Shown piece after piece: positions 8,031 to 16,132 of a stretch of DNA of 64,000 nt. The notes under the pieces were generated by a model that did not search any database, was not told where the DNA came from, and saw only the letters and a list, made by a program, of their open reading frames with translations. The position numbers and the translations under genes are program-made. Positions within the stretch are counted from its first letter, which is position 1. The number at the start of each line of letters is the position of its first letter. Source of the DNA: Anaeroglomus sp964630775 (lineage in GTDB: Bacteria > Planctomycetota > Phycisphaerae > Sedimentisphaerales > Anaerohalosphaeraceae); assembly GCA_964630775.1 (NCBI GenBank), contig CAZVYY010000011.1:45589-109588 (forward strand), read 5' to 3'.

Positions 8031-8966
8031 ATGACGATAAAATCGATTACTGATTTACATATCGCCGTGCTGTGCGGCGGCGTCGGGTCGGAACGGGAAG
8101 TGAGCCTGCTCAGCGGTGAGAATATCTATAACGCACTGACGCGCGGCGGATGCCGGGCGATTCTGCACGACCTGAATCCGCAGGATTTGTCGATTCTGGA
8201 CGATAAGGCCATCGATGTGTTTTTTCTGGCACTGCACGGGCAGTTCGGCGAGGATGGGCAGCTTCAGGCGATCCTCGAGAAAAAGAAGCTGGCGTTTACG
8301 GGGTCGGGGTCGCAGGCCAGTCGGCTGGCGTTTGACAAGATTGCGGCCAAGCGGGTTTTTGCGGAGGCGGGACTGCCGCTGGCCAAGCAGATTGTGGTCA
8401 AGGAGACGGATACGGCGATGCAGCTTGCGGCTCAACTGGATGGATGGGCGGCCAAGGTGGTCATCAAGCCCATTTGCCAGGGCAGCAGCGTCGGAGTGGA
8501 AATTCATACCGACATGCCGACAGCGGCCGCGGCGGCGATTCGCTGCCGGGATACGTACGGCGACTGCATGATTGAGGAGTTTATTGCCGGGCGGGAGATG
8601 ACCGTGGGGCTGCTGGAGGGCAAGGCGCTGCCGGTGCTGGAAATCCGCCCGAAGGTGAAGTTTTACGATTATCACGCCAAGTATCAGGACGACTCGACAG
8701 AGTATCTGTTCGATACGCTGTCGGATGCGGCGGTGGTCAGCCGCTTGCAGGCGGCGGGTGAGACGGTGTTTTCGTCGCTGGGGTGCAGGCACCTGGGACG
8801 GGCGGATTTTATTGTGACCGAGGATGGGACGCCGTATGTGCTGGAGATGAATACCCTGCCGGGCTTTACGAGTCATTCGCTGCTGCCGATGGCGGCGCGA
8901 AAGGCCGGAATCGGGCCAGAGGAACTGGTGCAGCGGATTGCACTGGCAGCATGGGAAAGCAAATAA
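8031..8966 (+). CDS. ddl: D-alanine--D-alanine ligase
   Basis: ATP-grasp ligase making the D-Ala-D-Ala dipeptide for peptidoglycan; 311 residues. I place the start at the ATG at 8031 (MTIKSITDLH), which gives the usual length; the upstream TTG would add 18 basic residues without family character. Motifs: VLCGGVGSEREVSLLSG at the N-terminus, ALHGQFGEDGQLQAIL, VIKPICQGSSVGVE, MIEEFIAGREMTVGLL and the C-terminal LGRADFIVTEDGTPYVLEMN followed by TLPGFTSHSLLP, which carry the ATP/Mg and substrate residues. It is third in the murC-murB-ddl-ftsQ run, set apart from murB by 260 bp of repeats. Confidence 0.95.
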   Translation: MTIKSITDLHIAVLCGGVGSEREVSLLSGENIYNALTRGGCRAILHDLNPQDLSILDDKAIDVFFLALHGQFGEDGQLQAILEKKKLAFTGSGSQASRLAFDKIAAKRVFAEAGLPLAKQIVVKETDTAMQLAAQLDGWAAKVVIKPICQGSSVGVEIHTDMPTAAAAAIRCRDTYGDCMIEEFIAGREMTVGLLEGKALPVLEIRPKVKFYDYHAKYQDDSTEYLFDTLSDAAVVSRLQAAGETVFSSLGCRHLGRADFIVTEDGTPYVLEMNTLPGFTSHSLLPMAARKAGIGPEELVQRIALAAWESK

Positions 8967-8993
8967 AAAATTAAATATTAAAAATAAAAAATA

Positions 8994-9992
8994 GTGGCCA
9001 AGAAAAAAATCAAAAAACCGAGAAGCGGTAAAAGCTGGCGCGACTGGTTCAGTTGGGGCAAGCGCAAGGAAAGCCGCGCCGCCCGGGAGGAAAAACGCGA
9101 GCAGTTGTACCGGCGCATCAAGATTGCGGCGCTGAGTATCTTTCTGCCGCTGCTGCCGGCGGGACTGGTGGTCGGTTTTTTCTATATGGAAAAATATGTT
9201 CATGCCCAGCGGGCCGCGGCACCGGTTTATGGGTCGCTGGAGTTTGTCAACGCGCCGGAGTGGGCGTTCACCGAGGGGATGAAAAAGAAGCTGTCGGCGG
9301 CGGCCGGCGGCGGGCAGTTTGAGCTGAAAGAAGGCGTTGCTGAGGCTGTCGGCCAGCGGCTGGCGGAACTGCCGTGGCTGTACAATGTGCGTGTGCGGAC
9401 AACCACGCATAATGTGAAGGTCGAGGCGCAATACCGGGAGCCGCAGGCGATTATCAAGACCGCCAGGGGGCAGACCTGCTATGTGGGACTGCCGGCGCCC
9501 GGCGATCCGCTGTGCGGGGATAATCCCGATGAGGTCAATACGGTGTTTGTGCTGGACCAGGTGGAGGTGAAAAAACCGCCGCTGATCGAGATCAAGGGCT
9601 TTGCCGACAAGCTGGCTCCGTCGGCAGGCAAGACCTGGTATGCATCGGATGTGGCAGCGGCACTGAAGCTGATCGCGGCACTGAGACAGATGGACGAGAA
9701 AGTCTCGAAGGAAAAGCCGCTGAGCAATGAAATCAGCGAAATCGATGTCAGCAACTTCAACGCAAAACAGGGCACATCGGCTCCGCGGATTGTGCTGCGG
9801 CTGCGAGACGGCAAAACCCAGGTCAACTGGGGGGCGCCGATGGGCAAATCGGCCAGCCAACTGGAGGCCTCCGATATCGAAAAGCTGACGACGCTTTACA
9901 CCTTTTATCGGGAAAACAAAAACACGCTGCTGAATATCGTGGCCTTTATTGAGCTGCGATATCCCAAGATGGGCATTCCGCGACCACAGTAA
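8994..9992 (+). CDS. ftsQ: FtsQ/DivIB-like cell-division protein
   Basis: Probable bitopic division protein, 332 residues. It has a strongly basic cytoplasmic tail (about residues 1-45, starting MAKKKIKKPRSGKSW), one membrane helix (about 45-66, ALSIFLPLLPAGLVVGFF) and a periplasmic region whose first part (SLEFVNAPEWAFTEGMKKKL) fits a POTRA fold. Similarity to FtsQ is inferred from topology, length and position after ddl, which is the usual ftsQ place. The start is GTG at 8994 in an AT-rich gap with no clear ribosome-binding site. No ftsA or ftsZ follows; the next gene is convergent. Confidence 0.7.
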   Translation: MAKKKIKKPRSGKSWRDWFSWGKRKESRAAREEKREQLYRRIKIAALSIFLPLLPAGLVVGFFYMEKYVHAQRAAAPVYGSLEFVNAPEWAFTEGMKKKLSAAAGGGQFELKEGVAEAVGQRLAELPWLYNVRVRTTTHNVKVEAQYREPQAIIKTARGQTCYVGLPAPGDPLCGDNPDEVNTVFVLDQVEVKKPPLIEIKGFADKLAPSAGKTWYASDVAAALKLIAALRQMDEKVSKEKPLSNEISEIDVSNFNAKQGTSAPRIVLRLRDGKTQVNWGAPMGKSASQLEASDIEKLTTLYTFYRENKNTLLNIVAFIELRYPKMGIPRPQ

Positions 9993-10033
9993 ATCGCTGC
10001 GGTTTGGCGATTACTGCATTTATGTAACCGGTA

Positions 10034-11389
10034 TTACTTTGTATTGATTTGAACCCGGGGGCTGGGGATATTCAATTGGCGTATCAGGATATTGGAACCT
10101 GTGGATTCGTCCCATACATTCGTATTGGCACATCGAATCGCATAACGAGGGTTGTCCCGCAGGGTGTCGGCGGCATCGGGCAGATATAATTCGAGACGGC
10201 CGGTGCGGCCAAGGCATTCACTGGGAATTTTCAGATTCGTCTGAATCACGATGGGTTTTCCCGACAGCCAGAGACGCGGGTCGTCATCCAGCGGCTGGGT
10301 ATAAACTCGACCGCCGCAGCGGAGGAGCAGTTGGGCCGGACGAGGATTGAACGGTGCGGCAAAACCCACGTTATCCAGACGGATTTGGATATCAAACGAC
10401 AGGGTGTCATCGGGGGAGATTCTATCGGTCACCGTGACGCTGCGCAGGACAAAGCAATAGCCCAGCCGTCGTTCGATGGAGTCCAGACAGCCGGCCTTTT
10501 GCCAGTGCTGACGAATGTCGGCGGGGAAATTCCGATTCAGCCAGGAACAGTGCAGCCGTTCCATCTCGTCAAAGGTGTTGTGGCAATCGTTAAGCACATC
10601 GCGTTGAGTAATCTGAGCGCCAAATGGGACAAAGCGGGTTTCGGCACCGATGTGGTCAATCCATGCCCATCGCGGCATCTGGTCGGTATAGACGCCGCTG
10701 TCGTCAGGGCCGGAAAGGAAGGTCTTGTTGTAATAGCCGACGCGGGCGATGGGAGCATCACTGAAGGCCTGTTTGTCGGTCAGGGTCCGGGTCAGGAAGA
10801 TATCGCGTTTGTACTGGGGGCGGGCCAGGACGACCATACGGTCTTTGGGCATGGCACCCAGCAGACGCATGAGGATGCGTTTGTAATTATCAGTGGTTTC
10901 TTCGCCGTTTTGCCAGTGGCGCCACTGGCCGTCGGGCCCGATGAATCCGGCTTCGGCTGTCAGCAGGACATCGGCATTTTCATGCAGGAGCGGCTTGAGC
11001 TGGTCGATGTGGTGAAGGATAGTATCCAGCGAGGCGTCGGGTTCGCCGATTTTGTCACTATACGATACACAGAGGATGACTTTCAGGCCGGCCTGGCGGG
11101 TGCGGTAAAAGCCCCATTCGATTTTGTTCAGGAATTCACGCGAGAGGTCTTTGTCGCGAAAGTCGTTGGCGGGAATTTTGCCGTAAATCAGGGTGACATA
11201 CTCATCTCGCAGGTCTTCGAGCGGGCGGATGTCGGCAATTTCTGTGAAGATAAGCGATTGATAAAAGCCTCGTTCGGGATTGGCAAACCGTTCGTGCGTT
11301 TCTTCGAAGCCAACTTTCTGGTCGGCTGCTGCACAGGCCGCAAGGCCCATCAACATCACCCCGATAACGTATTGTTTATGGATTGCCAT
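10034..11389 (-). CDS. Secreted DUF4874/DUF4832 protein (glycoside-hydrolase-like)
   Basis: Exported protein of 451 residues. The start is the ATG at 11389, preceded by GGAGCG; residues 1-22 form a signal peptide (VIGVMLMGLAACAAA). Residues about 25-170 match DUF4874 (NPERGFYQSLIFTEI, LVTLIYGKI-like VTLIYGKIPANDF, then GLKVILCVSY), which has the look of a TIM-barrel glycosidase. The following region matches DUF4832 (AGFIGPDGQWRHWQNG, GYYNKTFLSGPDDSGVYTD), ending in a beta-sandwich-like domain. The substrate is unknown. It is convergent with ftsQ and stands apart from the genes upstream. Confidence 0.75.
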   Translation of the reverse strand: MAIHKQYVIGVMLMGLAACAAADQKVGFEETHERFANPERGFYQSLIFTEIADIRPLEDLRDEYVTLIYGKIPANDFRDKDLSREFLNKIEWGFYRTRQAGLKVILCVSYSDKIGEPDASLDTILHHIDQLKPLLHENADVLLTAEAGFIGPDGQWRHWQNGEETTDNYKRILMRLLGAMPKDRMVVLARPQYKRDIFLTRTLTDKQAFSDAPIARVGYYNKTFLSGPDDSGVYTDQMPRWAWIDHIGAETRFVPFGAQITQRDVLNDCHNTFDEMERLHCSWLNRNFPADIRQHWQKAGCLDSIERRLGYCFVLRSVTVTDRISPDDTLSFDIQIRLDNVGFAAPFNPRPAQLLLRCGGRVYTQPLDDDPRLWLSGKPIVIQTNLKIPSECLGRTGRLELYLPDAADTLRDNPRYAIRCANTNVWDESTGSNILIRQLNIPSPRVQINTK

Positions 11390-11411
11390 GGTTCGCTCCT
11401 TTATGCAGACA

Positions 11412-11879
11412 TTATGTGGATACCTCATTTAATGCCGTCTTTAAATCCAGATAGCGATACTCCAATCCATGTTGTATGCAAAGATTTTTGCAGAACGCTA
11501 CGGCTTCTTCGCTGAGCCGGCCTTGAAGGTCTGCGTCGCCGGTGCAGTTGAAGATGCGGCAGCCCGCAAAGCGCCAGGGATAGACGGAGCATTGGCTGTC
11601 TTTACGATAGGGGCAGACGCCGGTGGTCATCGGCAGCAGCGGGATGTTGTTCTGGGTCAGGCTGGCCTGAAAATAAATCCGTTCCGGCGGGGTCAGGAAC
11701 AGCCTGTGGCCGAAGGACTCGAAATCGCAGCACTGGCCGCAGGCCTTGCAGGGCATGGGCGAGGAAGACAGATTTGCTTCAAGCCGGGAATACAGTCCCC
11801 CTACGGCATCAATGATCGCCTGTCTTTGCTCAATCGAAAATCGAAAATCAAAAATCGACAATACTATCACTCCCACCAT
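11412..11879 (-). CDS. YkgJ-family cysteine-cluster protein (second of a tandem pair)
   Basis: Small putative metal-binding protein, about 155 residues. The CxxCxxCC signature of PF03692 (YkgJ) reads CKACGQCC; downstream lie CPYRKDSQCSVYPWRFAGCR and FNC, the remaining conserved cysteines. The start (ATG at 11879) lies inside the 3' end of the preceding gene, and a GTG at 11870 overlaps that gene's TGA, so translation is probably coupled. A zinc or Fe-S cluster is presumed for the family. The function is unknown. Confidence 0.8.
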   Translation of the reverse strand: MVGVIVLSIFDFRFSIEQRQAIIDAVGGLYSRLEANLSSSPMPCKACGQCCDFESFGHRLFLTPPERIYFQASLTQNNIPLLPMTTGVCPYRKDSQCSVYPWRFAGCRIFNCTGDADLQGRLSEEAVAFCKNLCIQHGLEYRYLDLKTALNEVST

Positions 11880-12301
11880 TTTTTCTGGGACCGGATTTTT
11901 TCGATCTGCTCGAAGGAAAATGCCGGGCCGCGATTGATGCCTGGGCAGCGCCGGGCGGCTTCGTCCCAGTCGGCCGGGGTGGCCAGATTGCAATTCCAGA
12001 ACGGCCAGGTGCGGCACTGGTTGGGACGGACGGGGTAGATGGCGCAGCCCCGCTGACCATTGGCGCCCTTTTGCAGGAAGATGCAGTCTTTGGTGGCCTT
12101 GTCTTCGATGAGGGTTGTGCGCAGGCCGGAGCGTTTGATGAAACGCTTGCGGACATCGGCCTCGGACATGCCCAGATACTTTGCCAGCATGGCAATTTCT
12201 TCGGCACAAATCCAGATATAGCCTTCTTCCGGCCCGGCACAACAGTTGCCGCAGCCGATACATTCAAAATATAAACCACAGGAGTACCACTTTGATTTCA
12301 A
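11867..12301 (-). CDS. YkgJ-family cysteine-cluster protein (first of a tandem pair)
   Basis: Protein of 144 residues with the YkgJ signature CIGCGNCCAGPEEGYIWI near the N-terminus, then CIFLQKG, GCAIYPVRPNQCRTWPFWNC and a late RRCPG, giving the full set of conserved cysteines. The start is a TTG at 12301 supported by GAGGT five bases upstream; no ATG fits. The 3' end overlaps the second copy by 13 bp. The two proteins are diverged relatives encoded side by side and may work together, for example as a pair of metal-site proteins. The role is unproven. Confidence 0.82.
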   Translation of the reverse strand: MKSKWYSCGLYFECIGCGNCCAGPEEGYIWICAEEIAMLAKYLGMSEADVRKRFIKRSGLRTTLIEDKATKDCIFLQKGANGQRGCAIYPVRPNQCRTWPFWNCNLATPADWDEAARRCPGINRGPAFSFEQIEKIRSQKKWWE

Positions 12302-12353
12302 CTTTTACCTCATTTCTATACTAATGTCATTGCCATACGAGATTGATGTTTCA

Positions 12354-12373
12354 CCATGAAGAGCATGAAGAAC
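12354..12373 (+). repeat. ATGAAGAGCATGAAG dispersed repeat
   Basis: ACCATGAAGAGCATGAAGAA is one arm of the 9-bp-phased CATGAAG repeat that is seen in full, as an inverted pair, at 39998-40057. It lies between two minus-strand genes and codes for nothing credible. Confidence 0.6.
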
Positions 12374-12396
12374 AGGGAGTTTTCAATTTCAGACGC

Positions 12397-12780
12397 TCAT
12401 TTCTTTGTCGGCTCGGCGTAGTAGCTGCTGACCTGCATGGCGTCCATATCGACGGTGATGCGGAAATAGTCCGGGAAACCGCCGAGCATCGTCGTTATCG
12501 ACTGCCACTGCGGATAGACGGCCGGGTCGAAGAAATGGAAGACGCAGGTGGTGACTTTGGAATATTGATACCCGCGAGCGCTGGCCACCATGCGATCCAG
12601 CTTCTGTTGGGGGACTTTAAGCTGCTCGAGGGCGAACTTGCGGGCGACGACTTCGGCTTCCTGCGTTTCTTCTCTGCCGAGCTGGGTGGATTGTACGTTG
12701 GGCATCACCGGGCTGCAGCCGGACAGGGTCGCTATTGCTAAAAATGCATATATCAGAGAATGAATTACTGTTTTTTTCAT
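12397..12780 (-). CDS. Small lipoprotein, hypothetical
   Basis: About 127 residues starting at MKKTVIHSLIYAFLAIA; an ATG three codons upstream is possible. The signal peptide ends in the lipobox LSGC, so the mature protein should be lipid-anchored. The rest (TQLGREETQEAEVVARKFAL, VTTCVFHFFDPAVYPQW, FRITVDMDAMQVSSYYAE) shows no known domain but looks like a single small alpha/beta fold. It lies alone between the YkgJ pair and a block of palindromic repeats. Confidence 0.65.
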   Translation of the reverse strand: MKKTVIHSLIYAFLAIATLSGCSPVMPNVQSTQLGREETQEAEVVARKFALEQLKVPQQKLDRMVASARGYQYSKVTTCVFHFFDPAVYPQWQSITTMLGGFPDYFRITVDMDAMQVSSYYAEPTKK

Positions 12781-12842
12781 ATTGACCATCTTGTTCTGAG
12801 TTTTACTTGCTTCATTTTAATTGTAAATGATTCTGCAACACG

Positions 12843-13022
12843 CTTCTGTGTCGCCCCTGCCGGGGCTTAAAAAGAACCGCGATCTTGTTCCGGAGGCTCA
12901 CGCCTCCGGCTATGATACTTTGTGACCCCTTCGGGGTCTATACCCAACAGGCTTAAATTATGAAGAATCCGCTTTCCGGGGGTTTACACCCCCGGCTATT
13001 TTATACGACCCCGCTGGGGTCT
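12843..13022. repeat. Second cluster of GC-rich palindromic repeats
   Basis: Contains CCCCTGCCGGGGC (around 12856), CCGGAGGCTCACGCCTCCGG (12890-12909), GACCCCTTCGGGGTC (12924-12938), CCGGGGGTTTACACCCCCGG (12976-12995) and GACCCCGCTGGGGTC (13008-13022). The order of units (a CCCC hairpin, a hairpin ending GGCTAT, a GACCCC hairpin) repeats twice and matches the cluster at 4255-4540. No gene is seen. Confidence 0.75.
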
Positions 13023-13101
13023 GAAAACGATTCTCTACTGAATCGTTCCGATTTTCATATTTTAACAAAAGTGCGGCTGCGATAACGTTTTCGGCAATCA
13101 T

Positions 13102-13129
13102 AAAAAAGGGTGAGCCTTTCGACTCACCC
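13102..13129 (-). terminator. Rho-independent terminator of ilvD
   Basis: Read on the minus strand, GGGTGAG and CTCACCC form a stem closing a short GAAAG-containing loop, followed by six T. It lies 15 bp beyond the ilvD stop codon. Confidence 0.85.
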
Positions 13130-13143
13130 GTATTGGATTGGGT

Positions 13144-14811
13144 TTACCACTTGAGGACACCGCCGGTGTCGGCGCTGGTGGCCATGGCGGCGTATTTGGC
13201 CAGGCAGCCTTTGGTAATGCGCGGGGGCCGCGGGGTCCAGTGTTTTTTGCGTTCGGCCAGTTCGGCGTCGGATAATTTAATCTTGATTGTGTTGGCGGGG
13301 ATGTCAATTTCGACGATGTCGCCGTTCTTGAGCAGAGCAATCGGGCCGCCGACTGCGGCTTCGGGGCTGACATGGCCAATGCAGGCACCGCGTGTGCCGC
13401 CGGAGAAGCGACCGTCGGTAATCAGGGCGACGGATTCGCCCAGGCCCGCCCCCATGATGTAGCTGGTGGGGCTGAGCATTTCCTGCATGCCGGGGCCGCC
13501 TTTGGGGCCTTCGTAGCGGATGACGACCACGTCGCCGGCCTTGACTTTGCCGCCGAGGATGCCGTCGCAGGCTTCTTCCTGGCTGTCGAAGATGACGCAG
13601 GGGCCGGAGTGCTTGAGCATGGCGGCGGTGACACCGGCGGATTTGACGACACATCCGCTGGGGGCGAGATTGCCGCGAAGGATGGCCAGGCCGCCGGTTT
13701 TGGAATAGGCCTTTTCGAGGGGGTGGATGCAGTCTGGATTTTTAATCTCAGCATTTTTGATCCGTTCACCGAGCGAGACGCCAGAGACGGTCATGCAATC
13801 CAGATTCAGCAGGCCCGGAATCTTGCTGACTTCCTTTAATATGGCACTGATTCCGCCGGCGGCATCGACATCTTCGATATGCCAACTGCTGGACGGGGAG
13901 ACTTTGCAAATATTGGGAGCCTTGGCACTAATTGAATTTATTCTATCCAGATTATACTCTATTTCGGCTTCATTTGCCAGGGCGAGAGTATGAAGAACGG
14001 TGTTGGTGGAACCGCCCATAGCCATATCGAGAACAAAGGCATTGTCGATAGATTTTTGCGATATTATAGCTGAGGGTCGAATGTCTTTTTTGACCAGTTC
14101 GATGATTTGCCGTCCGGCTTGTTTATATAATTCCTGACGTTTTGGATCGACAGCCAAGATTGTTCCATTGCCGGGCAAGGCCATGCCGATGGCTTCGCAC
14201 AGGCAGTTCATGCTGTTTGCCGTGAACATCCCTGAGCAGCTTCCGGGGGTGGGGCAACCTGAACATTCGAGGTCTTTTAAGTCGTCTTCGTTGATTTTCT
14301 TTGCGTTATAAGCGGCGACACCCTCAAAAATCGTAATTAAATCGGCGGCTTTGCCGGTTTTGGTCTTGCCTGCGGCCATAGGACCGCCGGAGACGAACAG
14401 GGTAGGAATATCGAGGCGGACGGTTGCCATGAGCATACCGGGTATAATCTTGTCGCAATTAGGAATACACACCATTCCATCAAAGCAGTGTGCCCGAATC
14501 ATGGTTTCGACGGCATCAGCGATGATTTCACGGCTGGCAAGCGAATATTTCATGCCGGTGTGGCCCATGGCGATACCGTCGCAGATGGCAATCGTGTTGA
14601 ATTCGAAGGGTACGCCGCCGGCGTCGCGGATGGCCTGTTTGACCACTTCGGCGACCTTATTGAGGTGGACGTGGCCGGGGACGATCTCACAAAAACTGTT
14701 GGCTACCGCAATAAACGGCTTGTTTATATCTGTATCTTTGAGGCCGCAGGCCCGTAACAAGCCCCGATGGGGCGCCCGTTGAAAACCGCTTTTGACTGTA
14801 TCGCTGCGCAT
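13144..14811 (-). CDS. ilvD: Dihydroxy-acid dehydratase
   Basis: Fe-S dehydratase of branched-chain amino acid synthesis (2,3-dihydroxy-isovalerate to 2-ketoisovalerate); 555 residues, a full-length IlvD/Edd protein. Signatures are IAICDGIAMGHTGMKYSL, NCDKIIPGMLMA, CSGCPTPGSCSGMFTANSMN and, near the C-terminus, ITDGRFSGGTRG followed by CIGHVSPEA. The cluster-binding cysteines are all present. It stands alone with its own terminator, away from other ilv/leu genes, so it is probably expressed by itself. Confidence 0.96.
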   Translation of the reverse strand: MRSDTVKSGFQRAPHRGLLRACGLKDTDINKPFIAVANSFCEIVPGHVHLNKVAEVVKQAIRDAGGVPFEFNTIAICDGIAMGHTGMKYSLASREIIADAVETMIRAHCFDGMVCIPNCDKIIPGMLMATVRLDIPTLFVSGGPMAAGKTKTGKAADLITIFEGVAAYNAKKINEDDLKDLECSGCPTPGSCSGMFTANSMNCLCEAIGMALPGNGTILAVDPKRQELYKQAGRQIIELVKKDIRPSAIISQKSIDNAFVLDMAMGGSTNTVLHTLALANEAEIEYNLDRINSISAKAPNICKVSPSSSWHIEDVDAAGGISAILKEVSKIPGLLNLDCMTVSGVSLGERIKNAEIKNPDCIHPLEKAYSKTGGLAILRGNLAPSGCVVKSAGVTAAMLKHSGPCVIFDSQEEACDGILGGKVKAGDVVVIRYEGPKGGPGMQEMLSPTSYIMGAGLGESVALITDGRFSGGTRGACIGHVSPEAAVGGPIALLKNGDIVEIDIPANTIKIKLSDAELAERKKHWTPRPPRITKGCLAKYAAMATSADTGGVLKW

Positions 14812-14995
14812 TGTTTTACTCCATAAAAGTAGTCTATCTTGCCTTCCGGCCCTGAATTGCCGAAAAGTGCGGGTATTATAACGCGATTTGGGGGTTAAAA
14901 AAACCTCTTTTTTGTGTTTTGGTGTTTTACTTTAAGGCCTTATTCTGCCGATACCTAATATACGTATGATTTGAGAATGCCGGTAAAAGAAAACC

Positions 14996-15024
14996 TTGTC
15001 AAGGGGGTATAGTCCAGCTATAAT
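14996..15024 (+). promoter_or_regulatory. Sigma70-like promoter for the lipoprotein-HIT-dgt run
   Basis: TTGTCA (14996-15001) and TATAAT (15019-15024) are separated by 17 bp, near the consensus, about 130 bp before the first start codon at 15155. The rest of the 340-bp spacer between ilvD and this gene shows no gene. Confidence 0.6.
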
Positions 15025-15154
15025 TCTCTTGATTGTAAGCGAAACGGCACACTCAGGATAATTTTCGGGTTTGGCGGTTTTGACCGCATCCTGATGAGGT
15101 ATCCCGGCCGGCAAAAAAATGCAAGGCAAGCACAGTCCAGATAAGGAGAAAAGT

Positions 15155-16102
15155 ATGTCCCGGATGATGCAAGTATGTGTAATTTCAGCGGCAGCAGTCC
15201 TGATTGCAGGAATGCATGGATGTTCGTCTTCGGTCAAAATGGCTTATACCCCCACAGTCGGGCAGACCGCCACTTATGAATCCACATCCCAGTTGGTCAA
15301 GGACTTTAAATTTGAACAGCCGACTTTGAATAAAAGCCGGGAAGAGCAGACCAGTACTGTCGTGACCGTTACGTATGAGCAGAAGATCGCTGAAATCCGG
15401 CCGGATGGTTCAGCCGTTGCAGACATTACCCTCAAGGCCGTGCAGTGCAAGATGGTCAACAAGAATGAGGTGCGGTATGAATTCAACAGTGCTGATGAGA
15501 AGAGCAAAGGCGATGCCCTGAATAGTATTATCGGCAAGAGCTATCGTATTGCCATCAGCCCGGAAGGCAAAGTCACCGTGGTGGATGCGGCTGCGGCGAG
15601 AGCTGTGGTTGTCAGCGGCGAAGGTCAGAAGATCGCTCAGAAAATATTCATGGACGAAAGCATCAGGGAACGCCATGAGCTGCCGCTGCCGGCTGGAGAC
15701 AAGAACGTGATTTCGGCCAAGAAATCCTGGTCGAGCATTCAGCCGTCGCCTCCCGGACTGCTGGCCCCCAAGACATTTGAAAAGGTCTATACCGTCAGCG
15801 AAGTCGGCAAGGATAAAGTGGTCGTAACGATGTCTGCCAGAGAAAACCTGGATAAGCCCGCCGAGAATCAGGCTGCTGGCGCATCGAGCATGGGCATTTT
15901 CGCCAAGATGTTCGACAACCAGGATCAGTTCACCGGAAAACTGGTGATGAATCCGGCCGACGGCACGGTTTCAGAATACAACGAAACGCTGGTCAGCAGT
16001 TATGTTGCCCAGGAAAAGCCGCAAAACGCCCCGGCCGATGCCGCGCCGGACACCCTGCAGATGCAGTTGACCTACAGCATCAGCCTCAAGAAACTCAACT
16101 AA
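15155..16102 (+). CDS. Lipoprotein, DUF6263-like
   Basis: Exported lipoprotein of 315 residues. The start is the ATG at 15155 with AAGGAGA upstream. The signal peptide ends in the lipobox MHGC (about residue 22), and the mature chain begins CSSSVKMAYTP. The body is predicted all-beta (TYEQKIAEIRPDGSAVADIT, YRIAISPEGKVTVVDAAA, KVYTVSEVGKDKVVVTM), resembling the DUF6263 family of planctomycete and Bacteroidetes proteins; that assignment is by pattern only. The next gene encodes a lipoprotein of the same architecture, so the two are probably ancient paralogues in one transcript. Confidence 0.65.
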   Translation: MSRMMQVCVISAAAVLIAGMHGCSSSVKMAYTPTVGQTATYESTSQLVKDFKFEQPTLNKSREEQTSTVVTVTYEQKIAEIRPDGSAVADITLKAVQCKMVNKNEVRYEFNSADEKSKGDALNSIIGKSYRIAISPEGKVTVVDAAAARAVVVSGEGQKIAQKIFMDESIRERHELPLPAGDKNVISAKKSWSSIQPSPPGLLAPKTFEKVYTVSEVGKDKVVVTMSARENLDKPAENQAAGASSMGIFAKMFDNQDQFTGKLVMNPADGTVSEYNETLVSSYVAQEKPQNAPADAAPDTLQMQLTYSISLKKLN

Positions 16103-16132
16103 CCCCCTGCCTGTCCAGAGAAAGGATTCGGG

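Noticed and set aside
8055..9860. Minus-strand reading frame of 601 codons opposite ddl and ftsQ
   Set aside because: Antisense to two well-supported genes; His/Arg/Gln-rich composition is typical of the antisense of GC-rich coding DNA.
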